Shown: positions 8,486 to 19,360, counted from the first letter of the stretch. The stretch is 64,000 bases of DNA from Herbaspirillum chlorophenolicum (GCF_001189955.1 NZ_LFLT01000019.1:36218-100217), one strand, 5' to 3'. Made by a program: numbers and translations. Notes: generated from the sequence alone by a model not told the origin.

Positions 8486-9190
8486 ATGTACAAAATCGAC
8501 GCCCCGGCGCAACTGATCGAGCAAGTCTACGATGCCATCCTGGATGCGATCTGCTCCGGCACGCTGGCACCCAACGAAAAAATCACGCAGGAAGGCCTGG
8601 CCGAACAGTTGGGCGTATCGCGCCAACCCATCCTGCAGGCTTTCCAGCTGCTCAAGCGCCAGGGCTTCATCGAGGATGCCGGACGCAAAGGCGTGATGGT
8701 GACGCCGCTCGATCCGAAGAAGCTGATGCAGCTCTATCAAGTGCGTTCCGTGCTGGACGGCCTGGCCGCGCGCGAGGCCGCCGAACGCTGGAAACAGGAC
8801 GGCGATGAACGCAGCGCCGGCGAACGCGAAGGCCGCGCCCTGATCGCCGCCGGGCGCAATGTCTCGGACATGGGCGACCTGTCGGCGCGCATCGTGGCCG
8901 ACATGAACTTCCACCAGTTCATCTATCGCAGCTGCGGCAATCCGATGGTGGGTGAAACCACCGCCATCCACTGGCACCACATCCGCCGCGCCATGGGCGC
9001 CATCCTCTCGTCGGACGTGCGCTCCCACATCTCCGTGTGGGACGAGCATGAAGCCATCCTGCAAGCCATCATCGATGGCCGCGCGGCGGTGGCCGACAAG
9101 CTGGCGCGCCAGCATGCCGAAAGCGCGGCCGAACATCTGGCGCGGGTACTGACCAGCGAAGAATACGCATCGAAGAGGAAGCAAGCCTGA
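8486..9190 (+). CDS. GntR family regulator, FadR/FCD subfamily
   Basis: A 234-residue regulator. The N-terminal winged helix is KITQEGLAEQLGVSRQPILQAFQLLKRQGFIEDAGRKGVMV (about residues 30-70). It is followed by an all-helical FCD ligand domain beginning LYQVRSVLDGLAAREAAER and containing the metal/ligand histidine patterns NFHQFIYRSCGN and HEAILQAIIDG. The frame extends upstream through a low-complexity hydrophobic stretch (FFIFF) that belongs to T-rich leader DNA, so the ATG at 8486 is the likely start. Regulators of this kind respond to small organic acids. The AEC carrier gene 92 bp downstream on the same strand is a plausible target and may be co-transcribed. Confidence 0.85.
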   Translation: MYKIDAPAQLIEQVYDAILDAICSGTLAPNEKITQEGLAEQLGVSRQPILQAFQLLKRQGFIEDAGRKGVMVTPLDPKKLMQLYQVRSVLDGLAAREAAERWKQDGDERSAGEREGRALIAAGRNVSDMGDLSARIVADMNFHQFIYRSCGNPMVGETTAIHWHHIRRAMGAILSSDVRSHISVWDEHEAILQAIIDGRAAVADKLARQHAESAAEHLARVLTSEEYASKRKQA

Positions 9191-9258
9191 TCCCGCCTTT
9201 GCCGTCGGGCCGTTCTGGCCCGGCCGGCGCCGCTTACCCCATACACACCATCATCTCC

Positions 9259-9277
9259 CGCGCAGCATGGCTGCGCG
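9259..9277 (+). promoter_or_regulatory. Short hairpin just before the AEC start codon
   Basis: CGCGCAGC, ATG, GCTGCGCG: an eight-base stem six bases ahead of the chosen ATG at 9283. In mRNA it would cover or replace the ribosome-binding site, so it could reduce translation. No matching T-run is present, so it is not a terminator. Confidence 0.4.
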
Positions 9278-9282
9278 CCGCC

Positions 9283-10218
9283 ATGCTCGCCATCTTCAAC
9301 ATCGTCTTCCCGATCTTTTCGCTGGTCTTCCTCGGCTGGATCTGCCGCAAGCGCCATATCCTCTCGGCCGGTGCGGCCAGCGAACTGAACCGCTTCGTGA
9401 TCTACCTGGGCCTGCCGGCGCTGCTGTTCGACTCGATGTCGCGGCTCACGCCGGCCGACTTCGCCAATGTGCGCTTCATCGGCGTATTCGCCGCCGGCAT
9501 CGCCATCGTGTTCTTGCTGACCGCCTGGATACGCGTGCGCCAGAAAGCCGCCGCGGCCGATGTCATCATCGACAGCCTGGGCACGTCCTACGCCAATGTC
9601 GGCTTCATCGGCATCCCCTTGTGTTACCTGGCCTTCGGCCACGACGGCCTGCCGCCTTCGGTGATCGCCATGGTGATGACCGCCTGCCTGCTGTTTGCGG
9701 TCGCCATCGTGCTGCTGGAAACCAGCCTGCACGCCGGAGCCAGCCTGGGCAAGACGGTTTCCAAGGTGGGCCGCTCGCTGGTGCGCAACCCGATCATGAT
9801 CGCGCCGGTCGCCGGGATCGCGGTGGCGCTGTCGGGCCTGTCCATTCCCGGCGGCGTGCAGCAGCTATTCAAGATCCTGGGCGACGCGGCCAGCCCTTGC
9901 GCGCTGGTGTCGCTGGGCTTGTTCCTGGCGCAGCCGGTGCGGCATGGCGAAGGCTCTTCGGTGTCGCTGCTGGTGGCCTTCAAGCTGCTGCTGCAGCCGG
10001 CGGTGACCGCGGTGCTGGCGTATTGGGTGTTTCCGCTGCCGCGCCTGTGGGCCGACAGCGCGGTACTGCTGGCGGCCATGCCGATCGGCACCGGTCCCTT
10101 CATGCTGGCCGAGCTATACCAGCGCGAGGTGGCCGGGATGTCGCGCGCGATCCTGATTTCCACCACCTTGTCGTTGCCGACCATCGCATTGATCCTGGCC
10201 TGGATCAGCCATCATTGA
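9283..10218 (+). CDS. AEC family transporter (auxin efflux carrier type)
   Basis: A 311-residue membrane protein with about ten transmembrane segments. It begins MLAIFNIVFPIFSLVFLGW and has the conserved NRFVIYLGLPALLF and SYANVGFIGIPLCYLAFG segments in the N-terminal half. The C-terminal repeat contains KLLLQPAVTAVLAYW and AAMPIGTGPFMLAELYQRE. Bacterial AEC proteins transport small carboxylates such as malate or malonate; the substrate here cannot be read from sequence. An in-frame ATG at 9199 would add 28 polar residues, so the internal ATG is preferred. It follows a GntR/FCD regulator on the same strand, consistent with organic-acid transport. Confidence 0.8.
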   Translation: MLAIFNIVFPIFSLVFLGWICRKRHILSAGAASELNRFVIYLGLPALLFDSMSRLTPADFANVRFIGVFAAGIAIVFLLTAWIRVRQKAAAADVIIDSLGTSYANVGFIGIPLCYLAFGHDGLPPSVIAMVMTACLLFAVAIVLLETSLHAGASLGKTVSKVGRSLVRNPIMIAPVAGIAVALSGLSIPGGVQQLFKILGDAASPCALVSLGLFLAQPVRHGEGSSVSLLVAFKLLLQPAVTAVLAYWVFPLPRLWADSAVLLAAMPIGTGPFMLAELYQREVAGMSRAILISTTLSLPTIALILAWISHH

Positions 10219-10236
10219 ACCGGGCCATCCAAAGCA

Positions 10237-10271
10237 AAAGGCCGGTGGGGCATCGCCCACCGGCCTTTTTT
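10237..10271. terminator. Bidirectional intrinsic terminator between the AEC and EAL genes
   Basis: AAAAGGCCGGTGGG, a short loop CATCG, then CCCACCGGCCTTTTTT. The long stem is flanked by A-run and T-run and so can work in both directions. Confidence 0.9.
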
Positions 10272-10299
10272 CCTTGCGTCTGCCCATTCCGCGCACCGC

Positions 10300-13134
10300 T
10301 CAGACCACCGCCCGCTCCTGCCTCAGGAGCTGCTCGAACTTCTCGGCCGGCACCGGCGGGCTGAACAGGTAGCCCTGGATCTCATCGCAGCCGTAGTGGC
10401 GCAGGTAATCCAGCTGCTCGTCGGTTTCCACGCCTTCGGCGATCACGCGCAGCTTCAGGTGGCGCGCCAGCGAGATGATGGATGCGGTGATGGCAGCGTC
10501 GTCGGCGTCGATGGTGATGTCGCGCACGAAGGAGCGGTCGATCTTGAGTACGTCGATGGGGAAGCGCTTGAGGTAGGCCAGCGAGGAATAGCCGGTGCCG
10601 AAGTCGTCGATCGACAGGCGCACGCCCAGCTCCTTGAGGCCGGTCAGGATGCCGATGGCATGTTCGACATCGGTCATCATCAGGCTTTCCGTCAGTTCCA
10701 GTTCCAGCGAGGCCGGCGGCAGGCCGGTGTCTTCCAGCACGTCGGCGATCGAGGTCACCAGGTCCTTTTGCAGGAACTGTCCCACCGACAGGTTGACCGA
10801 GACGCTGATGTCCTCGTGCCCGTCGAGCTGCCACCGGCGGCACTGGACGCAAGCCGTGCGCAGTACCCAGGCGCCGATCGGCAGGATCAGCCCGGTCTCT
10901 TCGGCCAGGCCGATGAAACGCGCCGGCGAGACCATGCCCAGTTGCGGATGCTGCCAGCGGATCAGCGCTTCGCTGCCGACGATGCGCCCGCTGGCGAGGT
11001 CGACCTTGGGCTGGTAATGCAGCAGGAATTCGTTATTGTCCAGCGCGCTGCGCAGGTCGCCTTCGATGCGCAGGCGTTCCAGCGCCTGCTCGTTCATGGC
11101 CGGCGTGTAGAACTGGAAGTTGTTGCGCCCGGTCTGCTTGCCGCGGTACATGGCGATGTCGGCGTGCTTGATCAGGGTCTCGCCGTCGGTGCCGTCGGCC
11201 GGGTAGCAGGCCACGCCGATGCTGCAGGTCATGAACAGCGTGTGGCCGCCCAGCGTGATGGGCGCGGCCACCGCATCCATGATGCGTTGCAGGCTGCGGG
11301 TGTCGAGCGTGAGCTCATCCTGCTCGGGCAGGATCATGATGAATTCATCGCCGCCCAGGCGCGCCACCGTGTCGGCCTCGCGCACCGCCGCGCGCAGGCG
11401 TCCGGCCACGGTGCGCAGCAGGGTGTCGCCGGCCTTGTGGCCCAGCGTGTCGTTGACGAACTTGAAGCGGTCGAGGTCGACGAACACCAGCCACAGCGCC
11501 TGCTTCTGCCGTTCGGCGTTGCCGATGGCCTGGTCCAGATGGTGGCGCAGCATGTGGCGGTTGATCAGGCCGGTGAGCGTGTCGCGGCTGGCCTGGAATT
11601 CCAGTTCGGCCTCGTAGCGCTTCATGGAAGTGATGTCGTAGAGCGCCGCCACGAAATGGGTCACGGCGCCGTTGTCATCCTTCACCGGCGCGATGTAGAA
11701 GTCATTCCACAGCTCCGAGCCGTCCTTATGGTAATTGCGCAGCACCACGTTGTGCTCGCGCTTCTCGCGCATGGCGATCCACACGGTTTCAAAGCCGCCG
11801 GGATCGCTGTCGCGCCCTTCCAGGAATCGGATGCTCTGGCCCACGACTTCGTCCGGACTGTAGCCGGTGATCCGGCCGAACGCCGGGTTGACGTATTCGA
11901 TGGGGTAGTCCGGCGCCTGTGCGGAGAGAATGATGGTGGCGTTGGCACTGGCTTCGATGGCCTGGTGGCGCAGTTGCAGGGCGCGCTCGGCCAGGCGGCG
12001 CGCCTTGATGTCGTCGGACAGCAGCGCATTGGTGTGGCGCAGCTCGGCGGTCTTCTCCTCGACCAGGCGCTGCACGCGGTACGAACGCATCGACAAGGCG
12101 CGCAGGTAGGCTGCGCCCAGCAGGGACGAAATGACCCCGGCCAGCAGGATCAGGAGCGAGCCGTAGTGGTCGGCAAATACGGAGTGCGGGGCAATGCTGA
12201 TGCCCATATGCCAGGTCTGGCCGGCGATATCGAAGCTGGTCATGGTGCTGGACGGCTCGCTGAACAGATTGCCCAATGCCGTCAACTGGCCGTGGCTTTG
12301 CTCCATCGCACTGTCATGGCGGTACACCAGGCTGGACTCATCGGCTTTCGGGCCGACGAAGATGCGCAGGCTGATCTGGTCGTCGTCCAGCAGGCCGGCG
12401 CCATCCAGGATCTTCTGGACCAATTCGGTAGCCTGCAGCACGACGGCCGTATCGCCCGTCATGGCGGCGCGGCGCGCAGCAGGATTGTCCGGCTGGACGC
12501 CGCCGCGGTAGACCGGCTGCAGCACCAGCAAGCCGCGCTGGTCGGATGAGGACTGGGCCAGGCGGATGGGTAGCGTCGAGGCCGGACGGCCGCTGGCCAA
12601 TGCCATTTCCAGCGCTTGCATGATGACCGGGTTGCCGGTCAGGTCCAATCCTAGCGCGGCCCGGTTGCCGTCGAGCGGCTCGACGTAGTCGACCACCAGA
12701 TAGAACGGGAGCTGGGGCGCCCGCTCGACCTTGCCGTCGATGAGCGCCGTGATCTCAAAATCGGGAACGGCGCCCTGGCGCAAGGCTTCGAATACCGGCC
12801 GGTCGTCGTCGGCGACGAAGCGCTGGACGCTGAAGGCGCGCACATAGGGGTAGCGTTCCAGCAGCGGCTTGGTGAAGTTGCGGAATTGCTGGCGGGTGGG
12901 GTCGCCGACGGTGGCGTAGAAATGGTTGATCACCGACAACACTTGCACGGCCTCTTCCAGGCCGCGCTGGACGGTAAAAGTACGCAAGGCTGCGCGGCGC
13001 TCGAAATCCAGGTTGACGGCGTCGTCTTCCAGGCGGCTGGTGGCGATGAACACCAACGTGGTTGCGCACAGCCCCAACATCAGCGTAAGCGATGCCGACA
13101 ACGTTGCCCCCAGCTTGTTGATCACACGCCGCAT
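10300..13134 (-). CDS. Membrane-bound CHASE-PAS-GGDEF-EAL cyclic-di-GMP enzyme
   Basis: A 944-residue signalling protein. One transmembrane segment near residues 12-32 and another near 325-345 enclose a periplasmic CHASE sensor that contains LSVINHFYATVGDPTR and QPVYRGG. A cytoplasmic PAS domain follows (YVNPAFGRITGYSPDEVVGQS). The diguanylate cyclase domain has an intact GGDEF and an inhibitory-site motif READ five residues before it. The phosphodiesterase domain carries SEALIRW, ELTES, DDFGTGYSSL, KIDRSF and AEGVET, all intact. By these motifs it could both make and break c-di-GMP; which activity dominates cannot be told. The CHASE ligand is unknown. It is transcribed alone, with a 165-bp gap from the cobW-like gene upstream. 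Confidence 0.92.
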   Translation of the reverse strand: MRRVINKLGATLSASLTLMLGLCATTLVFIATSRLEDDAVNLDFERRAALRTFTVQRGLEEAVQVLSVINHFYATVGDPTRQQFRNFTKPLLERYPYVRAFSVQRFVADDDRPVFEALRQGAVPDFEITALIDGKVERAPQLPFYLVVDYVEPLDGNRAALGLDLTGNPVIMQALEMALASGRPASTLPIRLAQSSSDQRGLLVLQPVYRGGVQPDNPAARRAAMTGDTAVVLQATELVQKILDGAGLLDDDQISLRIFVGPKADESSLVYRHDSAMEQSHGQLTALGNLFSEPSSTMTSFDIAGQTWHMGISIAPHSVFADHYGSLLILLAGVISSLLGAAYLRALSMRSYRVQRLVEEKTAELRHTNALLSDDIKARRLAERALQLRHQAIEASANATIILSAQAPDYPIEYVNPAFGRITGYSPDEVVGQSIRFLEGRDSDPGGFETVWIAMREKREHNVVLRNYHKDGSELWNDFYIAPVKDDNGAVTHFVAALYDITSMKRYEAELEFQASRDTLTGLINRHMLRHHLDQAIGNAERQKQALWLVFVDLDRFKFVNDTLGHKAGDTLLRTVAGRLRAAVREADTVARLGGDEFIMILPEQDELTLDTRSLQRIMDAVAAPITLGGHTLFMTCSIGVACYPADGTDGETLIKHADIAMYRGKQTGRNNFQFYTPAMNEQALERLRIEGDLRSALDNNEFLLHYQPKVDLASGRIVGSEALIRWQHPQLGMVSPARFIGLAEETGLILPIGAWVLRTACVQCRRWQLDGHEDISVSVNLSVGQFLQKDLVTSIADVLEDTGLPPASLELELTESLMMTDVEHAIGILTGLKELGVRLSIDDFGTGYSSLAYLKRFPIDVLKIDRSFVRDITIDADDAAITASIISLARHLKLRVIAEGVETDEQLDYLRHYGCDEIQGYLFSPPVPAEKFEQLLRQERAVV

Positions 13135-13299
13135 ACCTGAATCGTTATCTTGAACGACATCGATAATAATCTGGTCTTCATCAAATTATCAGAAACACCA
13201 GATTTATTTTTATTGACGACCGAAAACAGAATAAACGGCCGCCAAGCGCATGTTGGCCCCGGAAAACACCTGGCCGGCCCCCTGAACCGGCGTCCCGGG

Positions 13300-14460
<1,161 letters not shown>

Positions 14461-14544
14461 GATGGAATGTTCGGGCGGAAATATGGCGCGCAATCGGCGC
14501 GTAAACCTCCATCCTAACCGATGCGTCAAGAGGGCCGTGCGCCA

Positions 14545-14573
14545 TGAAAAAACGGACCGCGCGGGGTCCGTCT
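14545..14573 (-). terminator. Intrinsic terminator after ribA
   Basis: Read on the minus strand: ACGGACC, a short loop, GGTCCGT and a run of T. It sits between ribA and the cobW-like gene. Confidence 0.7.
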
Positions 14574-14583
14574 TGCAGGGATC

Positions 14584-15267
14584 TTACTCGTTGTCGTGCG
14601 CGTCCAGCGGCACCTTGGCGGCCGGTTCCGCGCCTTTTCCCATGCCCGGCAACAAGTGGCCCAGCTTGCGCGCCTTGGTGCCGAGGTAGCCGATATTGAA
14701 CGGGTTATGGTTGGCGATCAGCGGGATGCGCTCGGCCACCGGGATGCCGTTGTCTTCCAGCGCCTTCACCTTGCGCGGGTTGTTGGTCATCAACCGCAGG
14801 CTGGTGATCTTCAGGTGCGCCAGCATCGGCAGCACGATGGTGTAGCGGCGCATGTCGGCCGGAAAACCCAGGCGCTCGTTGGCTTCGACCGTGTCGGCCC
14901 CCTGATCTTGCAGGTGGTAAGCGCGGATCTTGTTCAACAGGCCGATGCCGCGGCCTTCCTGGCGCAGGTAGAACAGTACGCCACGGCCTTCCTTGGCGAT
15001 CTTCTTCAATGCTGCTTCCAACTGGGCGCCGCAATCGCAGCGCTGCGAGAACAGGCCGTCACCGGTCAGGCATTCGGAATGCACGCGGCCCAAGACCGGC
15101 TCGCCGTTACCGACATCGCCCAAGGTCAGCGCCAGGTGTTCCTTGCCGGAAATCTCATCGTAAAAGGCATGCAGTTCAAATGTCGCCCACGGCATGGGCA
15201 ACTTGCACGAACTGACGAATTCGAGTTTTTCTTCCGGCACGGCGCCGGGCTCAATCGGTGACGACAT
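14584..15267 (-). CDS. ribA: GTP cyclohydrolase II (riboflavin synthesis)
   Basis: A 227-residue enzyme that opens GTP to 2,5-diamino-6-ribosylamino-pyrimidinone phosphate, the first step of riboflavin synthesis. All key segments are present. The zinc ligands are in [18 protein letters not shown]. The substrate loop reads [30 protein letters not shown] and is followed by [13 protein letters not shown] and LMTNNPRKV. It is the stand-alone form, not the RibB-RibA fusion. The gene is flanked by its own terminator; I see no FMN riboswitch in the 186 bp upstream. Confidence 0.95.
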   Translation of the reverse strand: MSSPIEPGAVPEEKLEFVSSCKLPMPWATFELHAFYDEISGKEHLALTLGDVGNGEPVLGRVHSECLTGDGLFSQRCDCGAQLEAALKKIAKEGRGVLFYLRQEGRGIGLLNKIRAYHLQDQGADTVEANERLGFPADMRRYTIVLPMLAHLKITSLRLMTNNPRKVKALEDNGIPVAERIPLIANHNPFNIGYLGTKARKLGHLLPGMGKGAEPAAKVPLDAHDNE

Positions 15268-15403
15268 GACAACCTGCTTTCAATACGGATGCGGTGAACC
15301 GCGTATCTTACCTTGCGGCGGGGTTTATTTCAGGACCTGCAGATGATGGCGATCATTCGCTTTGCAAGCCGGCCCGGCACCGGCAAGACCTGCCAAAAAC
15401 GAC

Positions 15404-15431
15404 TCAGCCCCGCCATGGGCGGGGCTGAACG
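15404..15431 (-). terminator. Probable terminator after lipA
   Basis: A strong GC stem, CAGCCCCGCC / GGCGGGGCTG, sits 23 bp beyond the lipA stop. A T-run occurs a few bases away on the minus strand, so termination is likely but not textbook. Confidence 0.6.
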
Positions 15432-15453
15432 GGCGATTCAGGCAAAAACTGGA

Positions 15454-16437
15454 TTACACCAATCCATGCGCCTGCTGGTCCGCATGGTAGCTGGAACGCA
15501 CCATGGCGCCGACAGCGGCGTGCACGAAGCCCATCTTGTAGGCTTCTTCCTCATACATCTTGAAGGTGTCGGGGTGCACGTAGCGGCGCACCGGCAAGTG
15601 GTCGCCACTGGGCATCAGGTACTGGCCGATGGTCAGCATGTCGACGTTGTGTGCGCGCATGTCGCGCATGACCTGCAGCACTTCCTCGTCGGTTTCGCCG
15701 AGGCCGACCATGATGCCGGACTTGGTCGGCGTTTCCGGGTGCAGGTCCTTGAAGCGCTTCAACAGGTTCAGCGAGTATTCGTAGTCGGAACCGGGGCGTG
15801 CTTCCTTGTACAGGCGCGGCGCGGTTTCCAGGTTGTGGTTCATGACGTCCGGCGGGGCCATCTTGAGGATTTCCAGCGCGCGGTCCATGCGGCCGCGGAA
15901 GTCCGGGGTCAGGATCTCGATGCGGGTCTCGGGCGACAGTTCGCGCACGCGGCGGATGCATTCGGCGAAGTGGGCGGCGCCGCCGTCGCGCAGGTCGTCG
16001 CGGTCGACGCTGGTGATCACCACGTACGAAAGCTTCAACTGGGCGATGGTCTTGGCCAGGTTTTCCGGCTCATTGGGGTCCAGCGGGTCGGGACGGCCGT
16101 GGCCGACGTCGCAGAACGGGCAGCGGCGGGTGCACTTGTCGCCCATGATCATGAAGGTGGCGGTGCCCTTGCCGAAGCATTCGCCGATGTTGGGGCAGGA
16201 GGCTTCCTCGCACACGGTCACCAGGTTGTTGGCTCGCAGGATGTCCTTGATCTCGTAGAAGCGCGTGGTCGGCGAACCGGCCTTGACGCGGATCCAGTCC
16301 GGCTTCTTCAGTTTCTCGGCGGCCACGATCTTGATCGGGATCCAGGCGGTCTTGCCGGCGCCCTTCTGCTTGTCGAGCGGATTGGCGCGCGCCGCGTTGC
16401 TGGAGGAATCTGCTGCTGGAGTGATGTCGGTAGTCAT
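15454..16437 (-). CDS. lipA: Lipoyl synthase
   Basis: A 327-residue radical-SAM enzyme that inserts two sulfur atoms into protein-bound octanoyl groups. The auxiliary cluster cysteines are in [12 protein letters not shown] and the radical-SAM cysteines in [33 protein letters not shown] and the C-terminal MVRSSYHAD motif with its conserved RSSY are also present. The ATG at 16437 ([10 protein letters not shown]) gives the usual length; an upstream open extension overlaps lipB in another frame and is ignored. It lies 32 bp downstream of lipB on the same strand, forming a lipoate operon. Confidence 0.96.
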   Translation of the reverse strand: MTTDITPAADSSSNAARANPLDKQKGAGKTAWIPIKIVAAEKLKKPDWIRVKAGSPTTRFYEIKDILRANNLVTVCEEASCPNIGECFGKGTATFMIMGDKCTRRCPFCDVGHGRPDPLDPNEPENLAKTIAQLKLSYVVITSVDRDDLRDGGAAHFAECIRRVRELSPETRIEILTPDFRGRMDRALEILKMAPPDVMNHNLETAPRLYKEARPGSDYEYSLNLLKRFKDLHPETPTKSGIMVGLGETDEEVLQVMRDMRAHNVDMLTIGQYLMPSGDHLPVRRYVHPDTFKMYEEEAYKMGFVHAAVGAMVRSSYHADQQAHGLV

Positions 16438-16469
16438 GATGTCGGTGTTTCCGGCGCCCGGCGTATGCC

Positions 16470-17192
16470 TCAGCGCCCGTCTATGCCCGTGAAGCGGGCG
16501 ATCAGTTTCTCGGCAAGCAGCGCCTGGACGTCGGCCAGGCGGGCATCGTCGGCGCCCAGGGTCTTCATGTCGACCGTGGCCAGGCCTTCGTAGCCGCAGG
16601 GATTGATCCAGGAAAACGGCATCAGATCCATGTCGACGTTGAGCGATACCCCATGGTAAGTGCACCCGTTGCCGCGGATCTTCAAGCCCAATGCGGCCAC
16701 CTTGGCGCCCTGCCACGGCCCGTCGGCGGCATAAATGCCCGGCGCGCCCTGCTTGCGTTCACCGGCGAGATTATACGCCGCCAGCGTGTCGATCACCGCC
16801 TGCTCGATGTTGTGCACGAACTCGCGCGCGAACAGCCGGGCTCCGGTGCGGCTGCGGCGCAGGTCCATCAGCAGATAGATCACCACCTGGCCGGGGCCGT
16901 GGAAGGTGACTTCGCCGCCGCGGTCGGTCTGCACTACCGGGATGTCGTGGGGATTCAATACATGGGAACGGTCGGCGCCCAGGCCCAGCGTGTAGACCGG
17001 GGGATGCTCGACGATCCAGAGCTGGTCGGGCGTCTCGGCGGTGCGCGCGTCGGTGTAGGCGCGCATGGCCGCGAAACTGGCCTCGTAGGGCTCGGTGCCG
17101 CGCCGCACGATCTGGGGCAGGCCGGAACCGGTCAGGATGGTGGGCGAAGCGGCAAGCTGCTGCGCGCCTACGGTTTGTGTTGCTGTCTGCAT
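16470..17192 (-). CDS. lipB: Octanoyl-[ACP]:protein octanoyltransferase
   Basis: A 240-residue LipB. It moves octanoyl from acyl carrier protein to the lipoyl domains of 2-oxoacid dehydrogenases and the glycine cleavage system, supplying the substrate of LipA. Signatures are [37 protein letters not shown], the catalytic lysine in KVAALGLKI, and the catalytic cysteine in [10 protein letters not shown]. The start at 17192 (MQTATQTV) omits a 26-residue basic extension whose codons overlap promoter-like DNA. It is first in a two-gene operon with lipA. Confidence 0.95.
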   Translation of the reverse strand: MQTATQTVGAQQLAASPTILTGSGLPQIVRRGTEPYEASFAAMRAYTDARTAETPDQLWIVEHPPVYTLGLGADRSHVLNPHDIPVVQTDRGGEVTFHGPGQVVIYLLMDLRRSRTGARLFAREFVHNIEQAVIDTLAAYNLAGERKQGAPGIYAADGPWQGAKVAALGLKIRGNGCTYHGVSLNVDMDLMPFSWINPCGYEGLATVDMKTLGADDARLADVQALLAEKLIARFTGIDGR

Positions 17193-17329
17193 GGCTGCCA
17201 GTTTAGCGAACTTCGCTCTGGCCCGTCGGCGCGGCAAGGGTTTTGACGGAAAATATTGCATTAGGAGCAATATTCATGGCTGGAAAACGTTGGAAAAAGG
17301 CGACCGGCCGGCCGCCTCGTTCTCCCGGC

Positions 17330-17716
17330 TCAGAACCAGCGGATCAGCCCGCGCGGCAACAGGCGGCTGATGCGTAGCGCGCCCTGGCCGTCCGCCGTGC
17401 AGCAGTCGGCGATAGCCGGCTGCTGGCGGACAAACCAGCCGCGCACCGCCCGAACGGCACGCGCCAGCGGGCCGGGCAGCGGCAGGATGTCAAATTCGGC
17501 GCAACCCTTGACGGCTTCAAACACCGCCAGCCCGCGGCCGTGGAAATCGAAGTCGCGGCCGGGGCTCAGCCACACGTCCGCCCCGCCCTCTTCCACCGTC
17601 AGCCAGATCAACCCACTGCGCACCCTCACGCGTACCGGGCTTTGCAGCCGCATGGCGTGGACGCGCCCTTCTTCAAGGCATAGCGGGGCCTGTTCGTTTG
17701 TGAATGAAATTGGCAT
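17330..17716 (-). CDS. DUF2917 protein
   Basis: A 128-residue protein with a cupin-like beta-rich core: MRLQSPVRVRVRSGLIWLTVEEGGADVWLSPGRDFDFHGRGLAVFEA. This is the DUF2917 pattern of Burkholderiales. The C-terminal third is basic and of unclear fold. Function is unknown. The AAGGAG ribosome-binding site just ahead of 17716 sets the start. It is divergent from a LysR regulator (17892) across 175 bp, a recurring neighbour arrangement that suggests the regulator controls it. Confidence 0.7.
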   Translation of the reverse strand: MPISFTNEQAPLCLEEGRVHAMRLQSPVRVRVRSGLIWLTVEEGGADVWLSPGRDFDFHGRGLAVFEAVKGCAEFDILPLPGPLARAVRAVRGWFVRQQPAIADCCTADGQGALRISRLLPRGLIRWF

Positions 17717-17891
17717 GGCGGACTCCTTTTCCCGTTTCGCCGGACAAGCCCGGGCCAAGCCTCTATGCCTTGCCCTTCTAGGATATTTCCGGTGATTTCG
17801 TTGAATTGGATTTCATTGTAGGAAGCCTCACGCGCAAACCAAAACGATATATATTCGGCGTTATTGCGAATCAAATTCACAAGGAACCAGC

Positions 17892-18812
17892 ATGGCCGAC
17901 TTGAGGAAGCTACCCAACCTGGCGGCGCTGCGCGCCTTCGATGCCGCCGCGCGCTACGAATGCTTCTCGCGCGCCGCCGAGGAAATCCATGTCACGCCCG
18001 GCGCCATCAGCCACCAGGTGCGCGCGCTGGAAGAGGAGCTCGGCCTGCAGCTGTTCATCCGCCACGGCAAGCGCATTTCAGTGACCGAAACCGGCCAGCG
18101 CTTCGCCGCCACCATCCGCAAGTCGCTGTCCGAGATCGCACTGGCGGCCGAGCACTTGCGCAGCCTGAACCGCCAGCAACGGCTGGTGATATCGAGCACG
18201 CCTTCGTTTGCCTCGCGCTGGCTGGCGCCGCGCCTGTGGAAGTTCATCGACCGCCATCCGGAGATCGAGGTGGTGCTGCAGTCGGGCAGCCATTTATCCG
18301 ACTTGCGCCTGGACGGCGTCGATGTCGGCCTGCGCTTCGGCCGCGGCGGCTATAGCGGTGTGGTATCGGAAAAACTGAGCGACGATTACTACTACCCGGT
18401 GGCTTCCCCCGCCTACCGCAGCAAGCGCGGCAAAAAACCCTCCAAACTCGCCGACCTCGCGCAATGCACACTGCTGCGCATGGACCAGCGCGAATCCTGG
18501 CAGCCCTGGCTGCAACAAGCCGGGCTGGATTTGCCGGAGCCCACCGGCGGACTGGTGATCGAGGATTCTTCGCTGACCCTGCGCGCGGCGGCTGACGGCA
18601 GCGGCGTGGCGTTGACCCGGCACATGATCGCCTCGCAGGAAATCGCCGCCGGCGAAGTGGTGCGGCTGTTCGACGTGGCCCTGAAGGCCGACGAATCGTA
18701 TTACTTCGTGCACCTTCCTGAGGGACAAGAGAAGCCGGCCGTGGCTGAATTCAAGAAGTGGATCTTCATGGAAATGAAGCTCTTCCGCGAAACCGGCGGC
18801 TGGCCCGGCTGA
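17892..18812 (+). CDS. LysR family regulator, GcvA-like
   Basis: A 306-residue LysR-type regulator. The N-terminal HTH reads LAALRAFDAAARYECFSRAAEEIHVTPGAISHQVRALEEELGLQLF, a form typical of the GcvA/AmpR branch. It is followed by the substrate-binding domain with SSTPSFASRWLAPRLWKF and LDGVDVGLRFGRGGY. Ligand and targets are unknown. The divergent DUF2917 gene is the obvious candidate target. An AAGGAA ribosome-binding site precedes the ATG. A terminator follows at 18827. Confidence 0.88.
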   Translation: MADLRKLPNLAALRAFDAAARYECFSRAAEEIHVTPGAISHQVRALEEELGLQLFIRHGKRISVTETGQRFAATIRKSLSEIALAAEHLRSLNRQQRLVISSTPSFASRWLAPRLWKFIDRHPEIEVVLQSGSHLSDLRLDGVDVGLRFGRGGYSGVVSEKLSDDYYYPVASPAYRSKRGKKPSKLADLAQCTLLRMDQRESWQPWLQQAGLDLPEPTGGLVIEDSSLTLRAAADGSGVALTRHMIASQEIAAGEVVRLFDVALKADESYYFVHLPEGQEKPAVAEFKKWIFMEMKLFRETGGWPG

Positions 18813-18826
18813 TTTCCCCAAACAAA

Positions 18827-18860
18827 AACCCGGCGCGCCTTGGCAGGCAACGCCGGGTTT
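18827..18860. terminator. Bidirectional intrinsic terminator between lysR and ybeD
   Basis: AAACCCGGCG and CGCCGGGTTT form a 10-bp stem around a 14-base loop, with A-run and T-run on the two sides. It serves the convergent genes. Confidence 0.75.
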
Positions 18861-18881
18861 CATAAGCAAGCGCGCAAGGGC

Positions 18882-19154
18882 TTACAGCACGAATTTCACC
18901 TTCTCGTGCGACGACAGCGCGCGGTACAGGTTATCCAGCTGCTCGCGGCTGGTGGCACGGACGGTCAGCGTCAGCGACAGGTACTTGCCCTGCGAGGACG
19001 GCCGCATCTCCAGCTTGCCGGCATGGAATTCAGGGTCGTGCTCGACCACCAGTTCGACGATAGTCTGGGCGAATTCATCGTGCAGGATCCCGACCACCTT
19101 GATCGGGAAGTCGCTCGGATATTCGATGAGGGATTCTTCGGTTGGGATAGTCAT
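18882..19154 (-). CDS. ybeD: DUF493 (YbeD family) protein
   Basis: A 90-residue protein starting MTIPTEESLIEYPSDFPIKVVGI, with the family features HDEFAQTIVELVVEHDPEF and KYLSLTLTVRATSREQLDNLYRAL. YbeD has an ACT-like alpha/beta fold. It is found next to lipB in many proteobacteria and its role in lipoate metabolism is unproven. Here it lies on the same strand as lipB-lipA but is separated from them by a DUF2917/LysR pair. The frame opens 51 bases upstream, but the ATG at 19154 gives the standard length. Confidence 0.88.
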   Translation of the reverse strand: MTIPTEESLIEYPSDFPIKVVGILHDEFAQTIVELVVEHDPEFHAGKLEMRPSSQGKYLSLTLTVRATSREQLDNLYRALSSHEKVKFVL

Positions 19155-19360
19155 GGCAGTATGGCTCAGCGTGTTCCGCTGGCGTTCCGTTTTCAATGTA
19201 CCCATATGGGGCTCAAACGGCCGGCTTCAAGCGGAAGGGGTTGCGGGAGGGGGAATGCCGACATTTTACGCCATACAACGGCAAATCAAGCCCACAATAC
19301 ACCCCAACACGCACATGGGCCGCACTTGGCGGCCCATGCAAGCAAAAAACCTCAAACGGC

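Noticed and set aside
10396..12549. A 717-residue rightward open frame
   Set aside because: It is an exact antisense shadow of the GGDEF-EAL gene, produced by high GC at third positions. The same reasoning removes the 486-residue frame at 1466-2926 and the 652-residue frame at 32568-34526.
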